Position numbers and translations under genes: made by a program
Origin: Hippasteria phrygiana
Lineage: Eukaryota; Echinodermata; Asteroidea; Valvatida; Goniasteridae
Direction: 5' to 3'
DNA: 64,000 nucleotides
Assembly: GCA_037893225.1 (NCBI GenBank)
Contig: JAZGUH010000002.1
Location: 1,550,001 to 1,614,000 of the forward strand
The notes under the pieces: model-generated
Seen by the model: only the letters and a program-made list of their open reading frames with translations
What the model was told of the DNA's origin: nothing
Database searches by the model: none
Shown: piece by piece, positions 10,600 to 20,970 of the stretch
Position numbering within the stretch: position 1 is the stretch's first letter
Layout of the letters: each line of letters begins with the position of its first letter

Positions 10600-11460
10600 T
10601 AATCCTAATTGGACGGCTAATGCGTGGGCCGCCGCTGAACGATGGACATGAGAAACTTGAATGCGCGCTGGCCGTGCCTTCCAGGAAGGGTGTAGGGTAC
10701 CATGGGTCAAAATGCGCGTTGTCTCCAATAAATGAAGGGTGGACATTAGAGCACCGTGGGTCAGGATGTGCACTGTTTGTTATTGAATGATGTGTAACAA
10801 CATGGCTGGGTGGGCCTCTTAGTGTGGCTAGGTAATTTCTCGTTGAGAGTGGGGGACAATAACCATACCTGCGAATCCAGAGCGCTAATGATGAGTGCTG
10901 TCTATCATCGAATGATGGGTGCGTAATAGGGTATGCATGGGTCCAAGATGAGCGCTGCCTGTCAATCAACGTGGGGGATGTCGGCCCAAGATGCGCGCCA
11001 AGAAACCCTCCTAATACCTCTCGAATCTGTGTTTCGTGTACACCTTATTTTCACGATTTTGAGAGAAAAAATAAATTCGGATTTCGGAAATATATATTCA
11101 GAATGACGGTACAACCGATCGAGCAAGAGAAACACACAGAAATTCTGGAATTTCACCCACGAAAGATGGGTTTTTACTGAATTTGTCATGAAAAAACACC
11201 CGTACCCGTTCGAAATAAGCTCCTTCTACGTTTTCTCACGCGAAAATTACACGGACGAAATTATAATTATGGTCTTACACAACGTGGGATTGTATACACT
11301 ATGAGTTTTACCCGATTGCATCCTCTAAAATCCATGGGAAAAAAGAGAGAAATTAAACTCCGAAACTCAGTTTCGTGCGGGAGGGCTACCCGTTGAGAGC
11401 GGGGTTCAATAGACCGTGGATCCTGAGCGCTGATGCGCGCTGGCTGCCATTCAACGAGGG
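10600..11460. repeat. degenerate ~70-bp tandem repeat family
   Basis: Diverged repeats carry a GCGCGCTGG or GCGCTG core flanked by GGGTCAAAATGCGCG, GTTGAGAGTGGGGG and CCATGGGTC-like words at 10.60-10.99 kb and again at 11.39-11.46 kb. About 400 bp of unrelated A/T-richer sequence lies between. Open frames on both strands follow from repetition, not coding. Confidence 0.35.
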
Positions 11461-11534
11461 GGAACAATTGGGGTCCTTCCCCCGCGTAATTAGAATCCCC
11501 CAGTTTCTCGATATAGCCATCCACCCGTGGTGGC

Positions 11535-11597
11535 ATGGAGGTATCAGTCATCATGGAGTTCTATGTACTTGCCTCGAAGCTGGAATACCTGTTTGAC
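11535..11597 (+). pseudogene. unidentified gene, 5' coding piece before a transposon
   Basis: A short open frame begins at ATG 11535, with a second ATG at 11553, and reads MEFYVLASKLEYLFD up to 11597. The last nine bases, CTGTTTGAC, recur at 14495-14503 on the far side of the transposon at 11598-14494, where coding-like sequence resumes. The two parts probably formed one exon. The family is not recognised. An in-frame TAG at 11514 supports a start here or an exon edge. Confidence 0.35.
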
Positions 11598-12062
11598 TAG
11601 TCTTGGTTCCAAGACCTTCGTGTTCCTTTTTTTCCTTCCGAACGAGGGCGCTGTTTCTCAGTAAATCGATTCTGATTGTATTCGATAATGTTTTATATAT
11701 TACGCGCTCTGACAAGAATCGATTCTACTGTTCTTTGCTCGGTTCTTCACTTCCACGAAGGTCTTGGATATTTCTGTCCGCGGGTCTTAACTTTTCTTAA
11801 CTTTTTCGACATTCTCCCCCGACTTTCCGGGGGAGCCAATCAGCGATTGAGTTTGACCTTGACAAATGAATTATTCATAACTTGGCGAGCATGCACGATT
11901 AAATAGGACGCGGTGCGGTCATCACCCTGGCCCTCTGGGTGCGGTTTTTTGTGTATGATATGTGTGTGTTGTGTTGTCTGGAAATTTGAAGTTCACCGCG
12001 CCCGGGCCCAACGCGTCGACCGTTGTATTGTTTTAGATGAAGGATTGCGCGATCCGCGTGAC

Positions 12063-12099
12063 CCACTGATCTCTACTACGCTGTAGTAGAGATCAGTGG
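12063..12099. repeat. perfect 17-bp-arm hairpin
   Basis: CCACTGATCTCTACTAC, 3-nt loop GCT, GTAGTAGAGATCAGTGG. A related hairpin with the same CACTGATCTCTA stem lies at 33625-33662. Confidence 0.85.
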
Positions 12100-12842
12100 C
12101 GTGACCCAGTCTGTCATGTCTGTGGGGAATATTTTTTAAGTTAACGTGGCACGACGTACATGCGTGTCGTTAAAATCCGCGAAGTATCTGTAGTGCAGCT
12201 GATTTCTGTAGTGCAGCTGAAGTTTATTTAGACATTAAATAAAGTGTAGGCCTATACGAAATATTTGTGCGGATGATGAGTGAACATGTGAGGTATATTT
12301 TAATACTTCCGAATGTAAATTTAGAACTATAACCTTTGATGACAGCCAGTGTGGTTACTTATTCCACATGTAATAGAACAAATACATGCAGTAGTCGGTG
12401 TACAGATATTGGTTAAAAGAACTACATCACAATTGATTTATTGATCATTTTCAAATTTTTTTTTAAACAACAATTTGTATACAAAGAAAAACATATCAGA
12501 CAGGATTAACAAATGGTGATACATACGGCGTACATAATAGCCCAACTTTTATAGTTAAATATAATCCCAAAAAAATTGTCGACAAGAAGAAGTGTTGATA
12601 AGTGAAGGCAAAAACATAGATTTCGGGGTTGTAGGGATGGGGAATATATCTCCACCCACACACTTTATGACAAGATCACCCCTAGACAATAAGACCAGAC
12701 AGAAGAAAACAATTAAAATAGACCAGGAGGTATTTAAAATTTCACATGGAAATTACAGTAGAATTGTCGGAAAGAGGGTTAAATTTGGGTTTGTGTATGG
12801 ACCATAATTAATACATGTGTAATAGACAGCGTAGTGTCCAAT

Positions 12843-12926
12843 CCCCCCCCCCCCCCCCCCCTTCGAAATTTTCAGTTGGTTGGTTTTGGAATTTCATGAT
12901 AACCCCCCCCCCCCCCCCCCCCCCCC
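12843..12926. repeat. two poly-C tracts
   Basis: Nineteen C at 12843-12861 and twenty-four C at 12903-12926, separated by 41 bp of mixed sequence. Length is likely to vary or be mis-assembled. Confidence 0.9.
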
Positions 12927-13999
12927 GCCTTTTCCGGTCTCCACACATGTCATAGTCAAATCATGGAGGCGCGCTTGATTGAGTGAAGGTAACAATTTAT
13001 GAGAAGGTATTACCCGATGACATGTACATTATATATTGTGCATGTACACTGTATAAGCTAGAACACTAAAACATGTGAGGTGATAAACTTAAAAAAGACT
13101 TCAGAATGGAGGACGTCCCAGCCAGTTTAGTAAATGTATTATACATTTTTTTAAATGCCACATGTACATGTAATGTCGATTTTTTTTACACTGAGTAGTT
13201 TATGACCGGTACATCTGCCAATTTAATTTGTCAGGATGGAAATTGAAAATACATGAAAAAAGAGATGTAACAAATGGTGTGTTTCATATTTCTGATGAAC
13301 TCTGTGGCAGTTCTAACCTTCAATGGTAAAGTATATGTTAACATAAATGTAAATTTACAATAATGGTTTAAAATCTTTACAGAAATACATTTTATCCAGT
13401 AAAAAATTATGTTTACCTCAAGAATTAAAATAAATGAGTGAAGTTAACCATCTACTTTGATTTTAAATCCACTGCATTTAAGTGGTTTGCTGGGCTTGCT
13501 ATTTCAGACTTCTCTTCTTCATGTTCACTTTTTTAAATATTAGTATACATGGATTACTATACACATGTAGGAATGTAATGTATTTAGTGGAGGAATTTTT
13601 TATTGGGAGAAATATAAATAATTAAGACAATGATGAATTTAAGCTCCACCTTGAAGACAAAGCGAGTAAAAACGTTTTTCAGTCAAAAGTTGACCAAAGA
13701 CCGTCCTGTAAATTGATTGTGCATGCATATAACTGGACTGAAATATCCAATTAATACAATACTGGGCCTGGCCATGGCTGGCTGCAAAAAAAGGCACCAC
13801 ATGTTTGTACATGTAATTAAACAAGACTGGCAAAAATCAATCTTTGATAACAAATAATTTACAATTTCTACTATTCTGCATTTATTCATTCACATTAGCT
13901 AATTAACATCCCAGATTAAAGTGCACACCTGCAGGTAAATTGTCATTATCTCATTCTGGGACGTAGCAAGAAAGATCAGAAACTCCAAGTTATTCAAAC

Positions 14000-14110
14000 T
14001 TGAAGTTCAAGTACGTATACGTACACTATACATGTATCCACAGTGTTCATATGTGGATATGTACATTGTACATATGTACATGTACATGTACATTGTACGT
14101 ACACTTGGCT
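14000..14110. repeat. palindromic GTACATGTAC-type simple repeat
   Basis: Runs of TACATGTACATGTACATTGTACGTAC-like sequence, self-complementary at many registers. Short versions recur throughout the window (37.3, 38.4, 43.8, 46.5, 53.6, 62.9 kb). Confidence 0.7.
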
Positions 14111-14354
14111 TTTGTACACAGTAGTACATCCACGTTTTTTTTTCAAACGGTATTATATTACACGTCGCGTCGACCGCAGGCGCATTTTGCATAATTGGGG
14201 CAATCGGTCAAACTTAACCATGGAGGTCAGACCAGTCACGTGATATGAATGATGCATGTTTAGCCACGATTTCCATAGTCGGGTCCCGCCCTCAAAAGTA
14301 GAAATATCCAAGACGTTAGTGTAACTCCGTGATTGATCGCGCGCTCGCCCGCCG

Positions 14355-14494
14355 GTGACAGCCTGTAAATTGCGCCCTCTGTTGATGACAAGTATCAGAC
14401 AGTAACGTCTTGGAACCAAGACTAGTGACAGCCTGTAAATTGCGCCCTTTGTTGATGACAAGTATCAGACAGTAACGTCTTGGAACCAAGACTA
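14355..14494. repeat. two 70-bp tandem copies forming the transposon right end
   Basis: Copy 1 (14355-14424) and copy 2 (14425-14494) are nearly identical, beginning GTGACAGCCTGTAAATTGCG and each ending with the TIR sequence GTCTTGGAACCAAGACTA. The element therefore carries two consecutive right termini. Confidence 0.85.
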
Positions 14495-14503
14495 CTGTTT
14501 GAC

Positions 14504-14936
14504 CTAAGTAAATTATCTGATACACGGAGTGTATTGGGACGATCTCGTGTGGCTGTTTGATGACCTCCAGAAAGACGGATATCCCATTCAGTATCTCGAG
14601 TCCTGTGCGCTGATCTTCAATAGGATTATCAAGAAGATGTTGAAGCGGGGAATGCTCTACGGATACGGAGAAATCTCAATCATAAGGGCGTCTATCTATG
14701 AAAAAAGCAAGCTGTACGGCAATAACACCCCCTCATCTCTCTGGATATTTGGCGGCTCAAGAAACGGTTCGAGGAGCAGAGAACCATGCGGCGCTTCTGG
14801 CAGGTGTGAACCATCAAACCAAACGGTCCTTCAGGGCCCCACATATTTAAAAAAAGAGAGAGATTTCTATTCTGTTGCGTTCATCTTAATTATTTTCTTT
14901 TGACAGCATCCAGAGATCGACATCCTCAAGTCTTAC
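14504..14936 (+). pseudogene. unidentified spliced gene, continuation after the transposon
   Basis: The coding-like exon is GC-richer than its surroundings and runs from the second CTGTTTGAC copy to about 14803. Landmarks are WDDLVWLFDDLQKDGYPIQY and RGMLYGYGEISIIRASIYEK. Near 14740 the better frame changes by one base and continues DIWRLKKRFEEQRTMRRFWQ to a CAG|GTGTGA donor. A likely acceptor TTTTCTTTTGACAG precedes a 30-bp exon at 14907-14936 (HPEIDILKSY), followed by a strong GTAAGT donor. A second shift near 14527 is needed to join the piece at 11535-11597. With two shifts and a 2.9-kb insertion it is probably dead. No family recognised; splice sites support a host rather than viral origin. 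Confidence 0.4.
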
Positions 14937-15008
14937 GTAAGTATACAACAAACCAGTCCTTTCGGGACTACAGTAATTTTACCCACGCTTCGTCCAATAC
15001 CTGTATTT

Positions 15009-15356
15009 TTACGCGCTCGGTAACAAAAACTCATAGGCGCTATGAGTAATATTACAATGCTGACAAGCGATAATAATTCTATCTATGGTGGCATCTCGGT
15101 ACATGCGTCGTTTCCACTGAATGAGCGCGCTAAAACATTGCGCCCATTCGTTATATCTGTTTTCTTCTCTATGTCTAAAAATGTCCGCTTTTGAAGATCC
15201 TAGAGCAAACATGACCATCTCCAATGGCTGTTGACATCCCAAAGCTACGTAATCGGTTTCTTTCAAGAGATTATGCGCGAGTAGACTCAACTGAAGCTCG
15301 GATGGTAATTGACTTAGTCGATGTAAAGGTCCCATGCCGATTCCAGAGTTTTCCAT
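15009..15356 (-). CDS. small death-fold-like protein, possibly from a Polinton-like element
   Basis: An intact 115-codon minus-strand ORF runs from ATG 15356 to a stop at 15009. The central and C-terminal parts match the spacing of a Death domain: a helix around LQLSLLAHNLLKE, then ALGSSKADIFRHREENRYNE, a conserved-looking tryptophan in ALIQWKRRMYRDATIDRI, and a closing helix IIIACQHC. There is no signal peptide or membrane segment, so a soluble adaptor-like protein is expected. Codon choice (GCG, CGA, TTA, AGC) resembles the capsid-type genes at 0.7-5.2 kb more than nearby DNA, which hints at viral origin. Apoptosis-related small proteins are known from several large DNA viruses. Death-fold assignment and origin are both inferred. 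Confidence 0.5.
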   Translation of the reverse strand: MENSGIGMGPLHRLSQLPSELQLSLLAHNLLKETDYVALGCQQPLEMVMFALGSSKADIFRHREENRYNEWAQCFSALIQWKRRMYRDATIDRIIIACQHCNITHSAYEFLLPSA

Positions 15357-15639
15357 GATGCTTTCAGGACGATAAATGGTTAAATGATGCAGTCGGTTCA
15401 GAACCTAAACTGAAATGTGCGCTGCAAATTTCAAACCTTTGCTTTTTTGTTCCCTTAATTTTTTCTTTTTATTTTGCTACGTTCGCCATGTACAATATAT
15501 GGTAAGCACTTAAAAAGACCAACCAAAATGACATCGTCACGCCTTGTGCCTGTTCAATAAAGCCTTGTGCCTATTCAGTAAGGCCCAGTGCGCTTTCAGT
15601 AATACATGACGATGTCGTTTTGGTGGTTCTGAAACAGTG

Positions 15640-15850
15640 CCTTCCACAATATATAGGTCTATACTCCTTTTTTCGGGTTGTTTTTTTCCGGAAATGTTTG
15701 GCAATGTTCGAAAATATTCGGAATTTTTTTTCGGAAATGTTTGGGAAAGTTCGAAAACATTCGTATTTTTTATTTTTTTATTTGTTTTTCGGAGATGTGT
15801 GGGTTTTTTCGGGTTTTTTGTGTGTATTTTAATAATTTGTGTATTTTTTT
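15640..15850. repeat. T-rich degenerate repeat
   Basis: Repeats of TTCGGAAATGTTTGG and GTTCGAAAACATTCG-type words, spaced about 30 bp, in a T-rich background. Overlapping ORFs here are Phe-rich artefacts. Confidence 0.5.
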
Positions 15851-15939
15851 AAATTAAATTTATCTTTTTTTTATGGTCGCCATTTTTAATTATTTTTAAG
15901 GTCATACTATTTTGTTTTGTTTTGTTCGTTTAAATATCA

Positions 15940-16210
15940 TTGGTCAATTTTAAATGATGCGCTGCACTCTGATAGGTCGAATTCAAATACGTTCCTCGAA
16001 TCTCATTGGTCCATATTAAACACGTTCCTCGAATCTCATTGGTCTATTTTAAATGATGCGCTGTACTCTGATAGGTCGATTTCAAATACGTTCCTCGAAT
16101 CTCAGTGGTCAATTTTAAATGTGCGCTGCACTCTAATAAGTCGAATTCAAATACGTTCCTTGAATCTCATTGGTCAATTTTAAATGATGCTCCGCACTCT
16201 GACTGGTAGA
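15940..16210. repeat. ~70-bp tandem repeats with CCAAT/ATTGG motifs
   Basis: About four partial copies of AATACGTTCCTCGAATCTCA, TTGGTC, ATTTTAAATGATGCGCTGCA, CTCTGATAGGTCGA. Each copy contains an ATTGGTC (reverse CCAAT-box) word. Confidence 0.7.
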
Positions 16211-16229
16211 TGGTCCTGTATTATGTTTC

Positions 16230-16562
16230 CACTCCTACATAATCACCCATTTGTTCTGTCGGCTAGATTTTCAAGGTTTCTTTTGTGATTAACTCGTGCG
16301 TATTCTCCAATTGTTCTGTCGGCTATAGTTTTAAGGTTACCCCATTTGTTTCCACTCCAATTTGTTCTGTTGGCTAGAATTTTAAGGTTTCTTTTGTGAT
16401 TTAACTCGTGCGTATTCTCCAATTGTTCTGTCGGATCAAGTTTTAAGGTTACCCTTTGTTCCCACTCGTACGTAATCACCCCATTTGTTCTGTCGGCTAG
16501 AATTTTGAAGGTTACCCTTTGTTCCCATTGTTATGTTAATGAGCCTATTGTTTTGTCGGCTC
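16230..16562. repeat. tandem repeats of a TTGTTCTGTCGGCTA unit
   Basis: Six copies of (A/T)TTGTTCTGTCGGCTA with alternating spacers (TTTTAAGGTTACCC and TTTCTTTTGTGATTAACTCG), in roughly 60-bp and 120-bp periods. Confidence 0.7.
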
Positions 16563-16719
16563 GAGACTAGACTAACTACTCAAGGTATGTTAACTGTATT
16601 CTTCTTGTGACATTTTGTAGTACCGGCGGAGATGCCAAGATCACACAAGAGCTGGGCGTATGACAGTGCTAGCGGCAAATCTCATCCGAAATTTTAAAAC
16701 CGGAGTTAACTACGTGTAA

Positions 16720-17330
16720 CGTAGGCCCAAAACGTAAACTCGTACCCCAGTCATTACGTACATGTATCCGAGCCAACTCGTACCCAGGTCAACTCGCAAT
16801 CGTACTGTGGATGATTTAATATTCCATTAGGGAAAGATTTTACTTTGATACCCCCACAAAAATCGGTAAGAAACAGCAAATCTTGGAAAATAACCATCCA
16901 TTTGTGTTCATTTACTTGGCACAATTTTGAGAATTTGTTGGGACATTAGGGGCCTAGTGCAATAACGTTAGGGGAAGAAAGTAAGTTTGTGTTTTCTGTG
17001 TTAGAATTTCTTGGCACCATGTAAAGTCACTCAAAGATTTCACATACATGTTGATTTCTTCCTCATTTTTTGCAGATTTTGCTGACATCTTGAAATAACA
17101 GGTGGTGCCACATGTTTAGACAATTGCTATCATTCATGTCATTACAAGCAGGGTTGGTTATTTCCAAGATTTTGCTGTTCTTGACCGATTTTGGTGGGGT
17201 ATTAAAGTAAAATCTTTCCGTTATACGTTCCCATTTCCGCATGCACGTGAGGCCCTACCGTGGGTACGAGTTGACATGGGGGGTACGATGGAGTTGACGA
17301 AAGTACGAGTTGACCCATTCCCTGAAAAAC
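16720..17330. mobile_element. foldback element with arms at 16831-16898 / 17152-17219
   Basis: Inner arms of about 68 bp (GGAAAGATTTTACTTTGATA, CCCCCACAAAAATCGGT, AGCAAATCTTGGAAAATAAC) are inverted at 17152-17219. Outer flanks carry matching inverted words (AACTCGTACCC on the left, GGGTACGAGTTGAC on the right). No ORF; non-autonomous DNA element. Confidence 0.55.
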
Positions 17331-17504
17331 AGCGGCGTCCGTAAATTGGGCAGAAAATCGGCCGCATGTTTGTGGCGCACTTGAACAAATCCCAAGTAGC
17401 CTAAACATTTAATAATTTCTTTAAAAATGACAAATTCTGATAGATCATCATTTATATCTCTATCATGTACCCAACTACAACTACATGTAGGCCTACAAGT
17501 TTGT

Positions 17505-17650
17505 CAGAAAATTATTTTCAAAGTGAACAAAGAAACTGGCAGGAGCGGGATTTGAACCTGCGACCTCCGGGTTACCGTACCGGCGCTCTACCAACTGAGC
17601 TATCTTTCCCTATGTTGGCAGTCTACCAAATTGTCAGTATCTTTGTTCGG
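17505..17650 (-). mobile_element. tRNA-derived SINE copy
   Basis: In reverse complement this reads a tRNA-like body: TAGCTCAGTTGGTAGAGCGC (box A region), then GGTTCAAATCCCGC (box B region), ending CTCCTGCCAGTTTCTTTGTT. The same unit occurs at 22916-23345, 27600-27712 and 59225-59475. The anticodon stem is mispaired and the flanks are shared between copies, so this is a SINE, not a tRNA gene. RNA polymerase III boxes are the only functional signals. Confidence 0.7.
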
Positions 17651-18561
17651 GTTCATATTTTGGGGCACATTTTAAAAGGTGCATTTAACAAAAAATTGGA
17701 AAATCTTGCAAAAATCTAATTTGTCTGTAAACTGTAACTGTAAGTGGTGCTTAAATTTAAGATTTTTTGAAAGGGAATGTTTAGAACTTGATGAAATTCA
17801 CTTAGGCCTACAATATACTTGAGTGTGAAATTTGAGATTTTTTTATTTTTGTTTTATTTTAGAAGCCCAATTTTACCATAGGCTATTACAGCAAGAATTT
17901 AAATTTTATGCACCGTATGTACAAATACCGCTGCAAAATTTACCCAAACAAATCCATCTGTTACTTATTTACATCCTCGCCTGGCATGCGCACTGTGAGT
18001 TCAGACACCCTCAACCGGTATGCAGCTTTCATGTTTTCGTTTTTGTTAACAGTTTTCATTATATATGGCAACTGACTTCTGCTCACAGTACATATACTCT
18101 TATGTATGCAAGTTGTGTGCATCCAAAGTGTTTTAAGCACATTATACTTTTAGTTAACTGGTGGGTCCAGTAAGTGACATTCGAGTACATTGCTGACAAC
18201 GCCTTACATTCACGTGTAGATGATATGGCCTAGTGCGCTATATGTGCGCAAACCAGTACGTGCATGCGATGTGTCCTATATATCCACAGGGCTTTCAAAG
18301 GTGGTAAACAAGCACATGGAGCCATCTGAATAATCAACATCAAGAATTGTCAACCTTAAAAATAGTATCAAATCATATGGAGACATTAGCTTTGATAAAC
18401 TGCTCTCTAAAACTAGAAATCTCTTGGAATTTTTGTATACATGTAATCTATATTGGTTGGCATGAGTAGTTGAAGGAAAAAAAGTTGGTCAAGTGATATA
18501 TATACACCATGTTTCTATGAAAGTATCAAATGAATTAACCAGAGGGGAACTTTCTTTTCAG

Positions 18562-18660
18562 ATAAAAAAAAGGAACCTGGCCCTGACGTGTGAAGGGGAA
18601 AAAGACTGGAGCTGTGCAAGTGTGGATGAGGCCATCAGGTCCTTCATTGATGTTCATCCG
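18562..18660 (+). CDS. host-type gene of unknown function, internal exon
   Basis: This 99-bp exon has a consensus acceptor (TTTCTTTTCAG) and donor (GTAAGA). It encodes 33 residues in phase 0, including LTCEGEKDWSCASVDEAIRS and ending FIDVHP. It splices in frame to the exon at 19604, whose IGSSIPTYLEK continues the sequence naturally. The combination resembles the C-terminal region of an uncharacterised, multi-copy animal protein family that I recognise only by pattern. Upstream exons were not found. The intron contains a Harbinger-type MITE. Confidence 0.55.
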
Positions 18661-18819
18661 GTAAGAATGCAATTGATTTAACCCTAACCCTCCAAGGCAT
18701 TTTGGCTAGAACCCTGCCAGATACATCAGATTGCATAGTTTATCAAATTGACTTTTGTGCAGAGTGCAGCAAAGTGGAGCTGTCGGCACAGATGCACTGT
18801 GCTGTGTCTGGCAGGGTTA

Positions 18820-18958
18820 AGCCCGGTTCATACTTCATGCGAATGCATATGCGAAGCGAATTTGTTAATGTATTGGGATACATCACAATGAAACTTCAAT
18901 TGTTGACGTCATGAAATTCGCTTCGCATTTACATTCGCATGAAGTATGAACCGGGCTT
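18820..18958. mobile_element. PIF/Harbinger-type MITE, 139 bp, TTA target duplication
   Basis: Ends AGCCCGGTTCATACTTCATG and its exact inverse, flanked by TTA at 18817-18819 and 18959-18961. The inverted arms extend about 28 bp (to GCGAATG). Short length, 3-bp TTA duplication and TIR style fit PIF/Harbinger. Confidence 0.8.
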
Positions 18959-19603
18959 TAGGGTTAAGAAGTGCGTTGGGGGTTATGTTATGCTGATTTT
19001 AAACTTGAAAAGCAATCTAATGTAGAAATGCTTGGTTGGTATGTTGCCTGTCAGCAATCAACATTCAGGTGACTGATGGGCATGACGTCACTAGACAGAC
19101 ACATATATAGCCACATGTGTGCAGATTTCCGTCTTTCTCTTTTATGAAAATATGTGGGTAGTCAAGTTAGCTGGTCTGTCAATGTTTACTGAACTTTTAT
19201 ATCAAGTCGAACCCAATTTTTGTGGTAAACAGCCAAGTTGTCCATCTGTTCTTAACAGTTCGCGTCGGATGACCAGTTAACACGCAAAAGTTTTGCGGTA
19301 CTCAGAACGGATGACTGATCGAGGCCAGGAATATCTGTCAGCAACTCACTTGCCCCAAACGAGGCCAGAAAAATCAGGGTGTGCTACCCGCAGATGATGG
19401 CCTAAACATGTCTGGCACCCGGGCCCGTGAAAAATAATCCCGCAGCTGGGTCCGGCAATGTCAAAATAAACCCAGTCTGAACTGGTTTAACAATAATAGA
19501 AAACACGCAAACACATGCAAAGCCACATTTCAGAGCCATTAAGCAATGCTGGTCAGTATGTTGTTTACATGAATCGTTTTTTTTGTTTTCCCTCCCAATG
19601 TAG

Positions 19604-19847
19604 ATTGGATCAAGCATCCCTACCTATCTGGAGAAGGTGAAACAGTGAACCTTTCCTTCTGGTGCTCGGCAAGGCTTTGGATCCTGAGCAAGTGTTTGTA
19701 ATCGTACAAAGCAGAGCCATACAGGCAAGCTCGCTACTCAAGGGAGTAGACATCTGCTTCAAACTTTACTACATTCTGGACATGCTTCCCATGGCAGTCT
19801 GCAACTACTTGGAAATGTATCCAAAAGGTGATATATCACCTGGGTGA
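19604..19847 (+). pseudogene. host-type gene of unknown function, terminal exon with frameshift
   Basis: An acceptor CCCTCCCAATGTAG precedes IGSSIPTYLEKVKQ in phase with the exon ending at 18660. A stop follows at once. One base later another frame reads EPFLLVLGKALDPEQVFVIV and SSLLKGVDICFKLYYILDM to a stop at 19845-19847. The second frame clearly belongs to the same protein, so a single-base insertion near 19646 breaks the gene, unless it is a sequencing error. The family is uncharacterised, found in many animals and often multi-copy. No catalytic motif is visible. Confidence 0.5.
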
Positions 19848-20670
19848 GGGTCAAAGATACACCTCAGGATATGTAACATCCCTTAGAGCTTACCTTAAAT
19901 GTAAGCAGTGAGGAACACGTTTAAATAGTGTAAATCACTGCAATTGGCACATTTTCATCAAAAATCTAATTTAAATCTGTTTTAAAAATCACATCTTTCA
20001 GTCAATTCAACTTTGCATTTCACCCCTTTCTAAATTCACTTCTGGGATTTCATTGAAAGTTCCAAGCTCACATCCTTTATTAACAGCTGGCCAAAATCCA
20101 TGTGAATTTGGTGAAAAATTGGGATGTATATTTGGCCAAGAAGCTAGACACTGCATGGATGTTATTTGGCAAAGAGTGAAAACAAGATGAGAGTTCAAAT
20201 AAATCTTCCAAATACATACACATAAGTCCCAATTACAATCTTGAAAACTCGCGTCTATTTTGAATGTAAATTTACATCTTTTCCCATTTAAAAGAATGAA
20301 AACAAAAATAATTTATAGGAATTTCCTTAACAGTGATATGAATTTTCCAGAGCAATAAAATACATGCTTCCATGTAATTGTATGCATACTGAAGAATGTT
20401 TCCTGTTTTTCTTTCAGGTAGTTGTATGCATGTAAAATTCCCAACCCAAGGTAAGCATGTGTTCTTGGCTCATCAAAACTTAATTCCTCATAGAATTCAT
20501 GAAAAGCGTTTTTGACTTTCGTGTGTAATTTAGCTTGTTGTACAGGCCAATTTTGGAGCCAATGCCCATTGAACACATGCTTATTTCATGGCCCAGTGAA
20601 TATTTCATTGTGTCATGTATTGTATTACTGTCAAAAAGGCTAGTTGAAATGGATCAGTGCATGTGACCCC
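19848..20670. other. no gene seen
   Basis: Ordinary A/T-rich sequence without supported ORF, splice pair or repeat structure. Confidence 0.4.
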
Positions 20671-20679
20671 ACTAGAAAC

Positions 20680-20970
20680 ACTATATATGACCCAGAAATA
20701 GGTCGGCTCTTATGACCCTTTTCCGGGTCAACAGGTCATTTTGACCCGGAAAGGGTTGTACCAAATTCAACCCGGATTCCGGGTCAGATATGACCCGGAA
20801 CCACCAGTTTTGACCTGGAAATGGGTCAGCACCTGTGACCCGGGTTCCGGGTCAATATTGCTCGACCCAACTTTCCGGGTCATTTTGACCCGGAAAGGGT
20901 TGTACCAAATACTGGTTGTACCAGATATGACCCATTCCGGGTCAAATCTGACCCGGGTGTTTTTAGAGTG
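20680..20970. mobile_element. MITE built of inverted TGACCCGG / CCGGGTCA words
   Basis: Dense alternation of TGACCCGGAA and TTCCGGGTCA words. It ends GACCCGGGTGTTTTTAGAGTGT, the typical ACACTCTAAAAA terminus of a foldback MITE. It abuts, and truncates, the Gypsy pol fragment at 20970. Confidence 0.55.

Larger units (their letters stand above)
11598..14494. mobile_element. non-autonomous DNA transposon, palindromic TIRs, 9-bp TSD (Mutator-like?)
   Basis: The element starts TAGTCTTGGTTCCAAGAC and ends with its exact reverse complement. Each 18-bp end contains a palindrome (GTCTTGG-TT-CCAAGAC). Direct flanks are CTGTTTGAC at 11589-11597 and 14495-14503, a perfect 9-bp target duplication. The 2897-bp interior has no transposase ORF. 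It holds a perfect hairpin (12063-12099), two poly-C tracts, A/T-rich filler and, at the right end, two 70-bp tandem copies that include the TIR. Nine-base duplications suggest Mutator-like elements; Merlin-like and other 8-9-bp groups are alternatives. It split a coding exon. Confidence 0.75.

Noticed and set aside
17535..17620. tRNA gene candidate
   Set aside because: Mispaired anticodon stem, and the same body plus flanks recurs at least three more times with a shared non-tRNA region, so it is a SINE.
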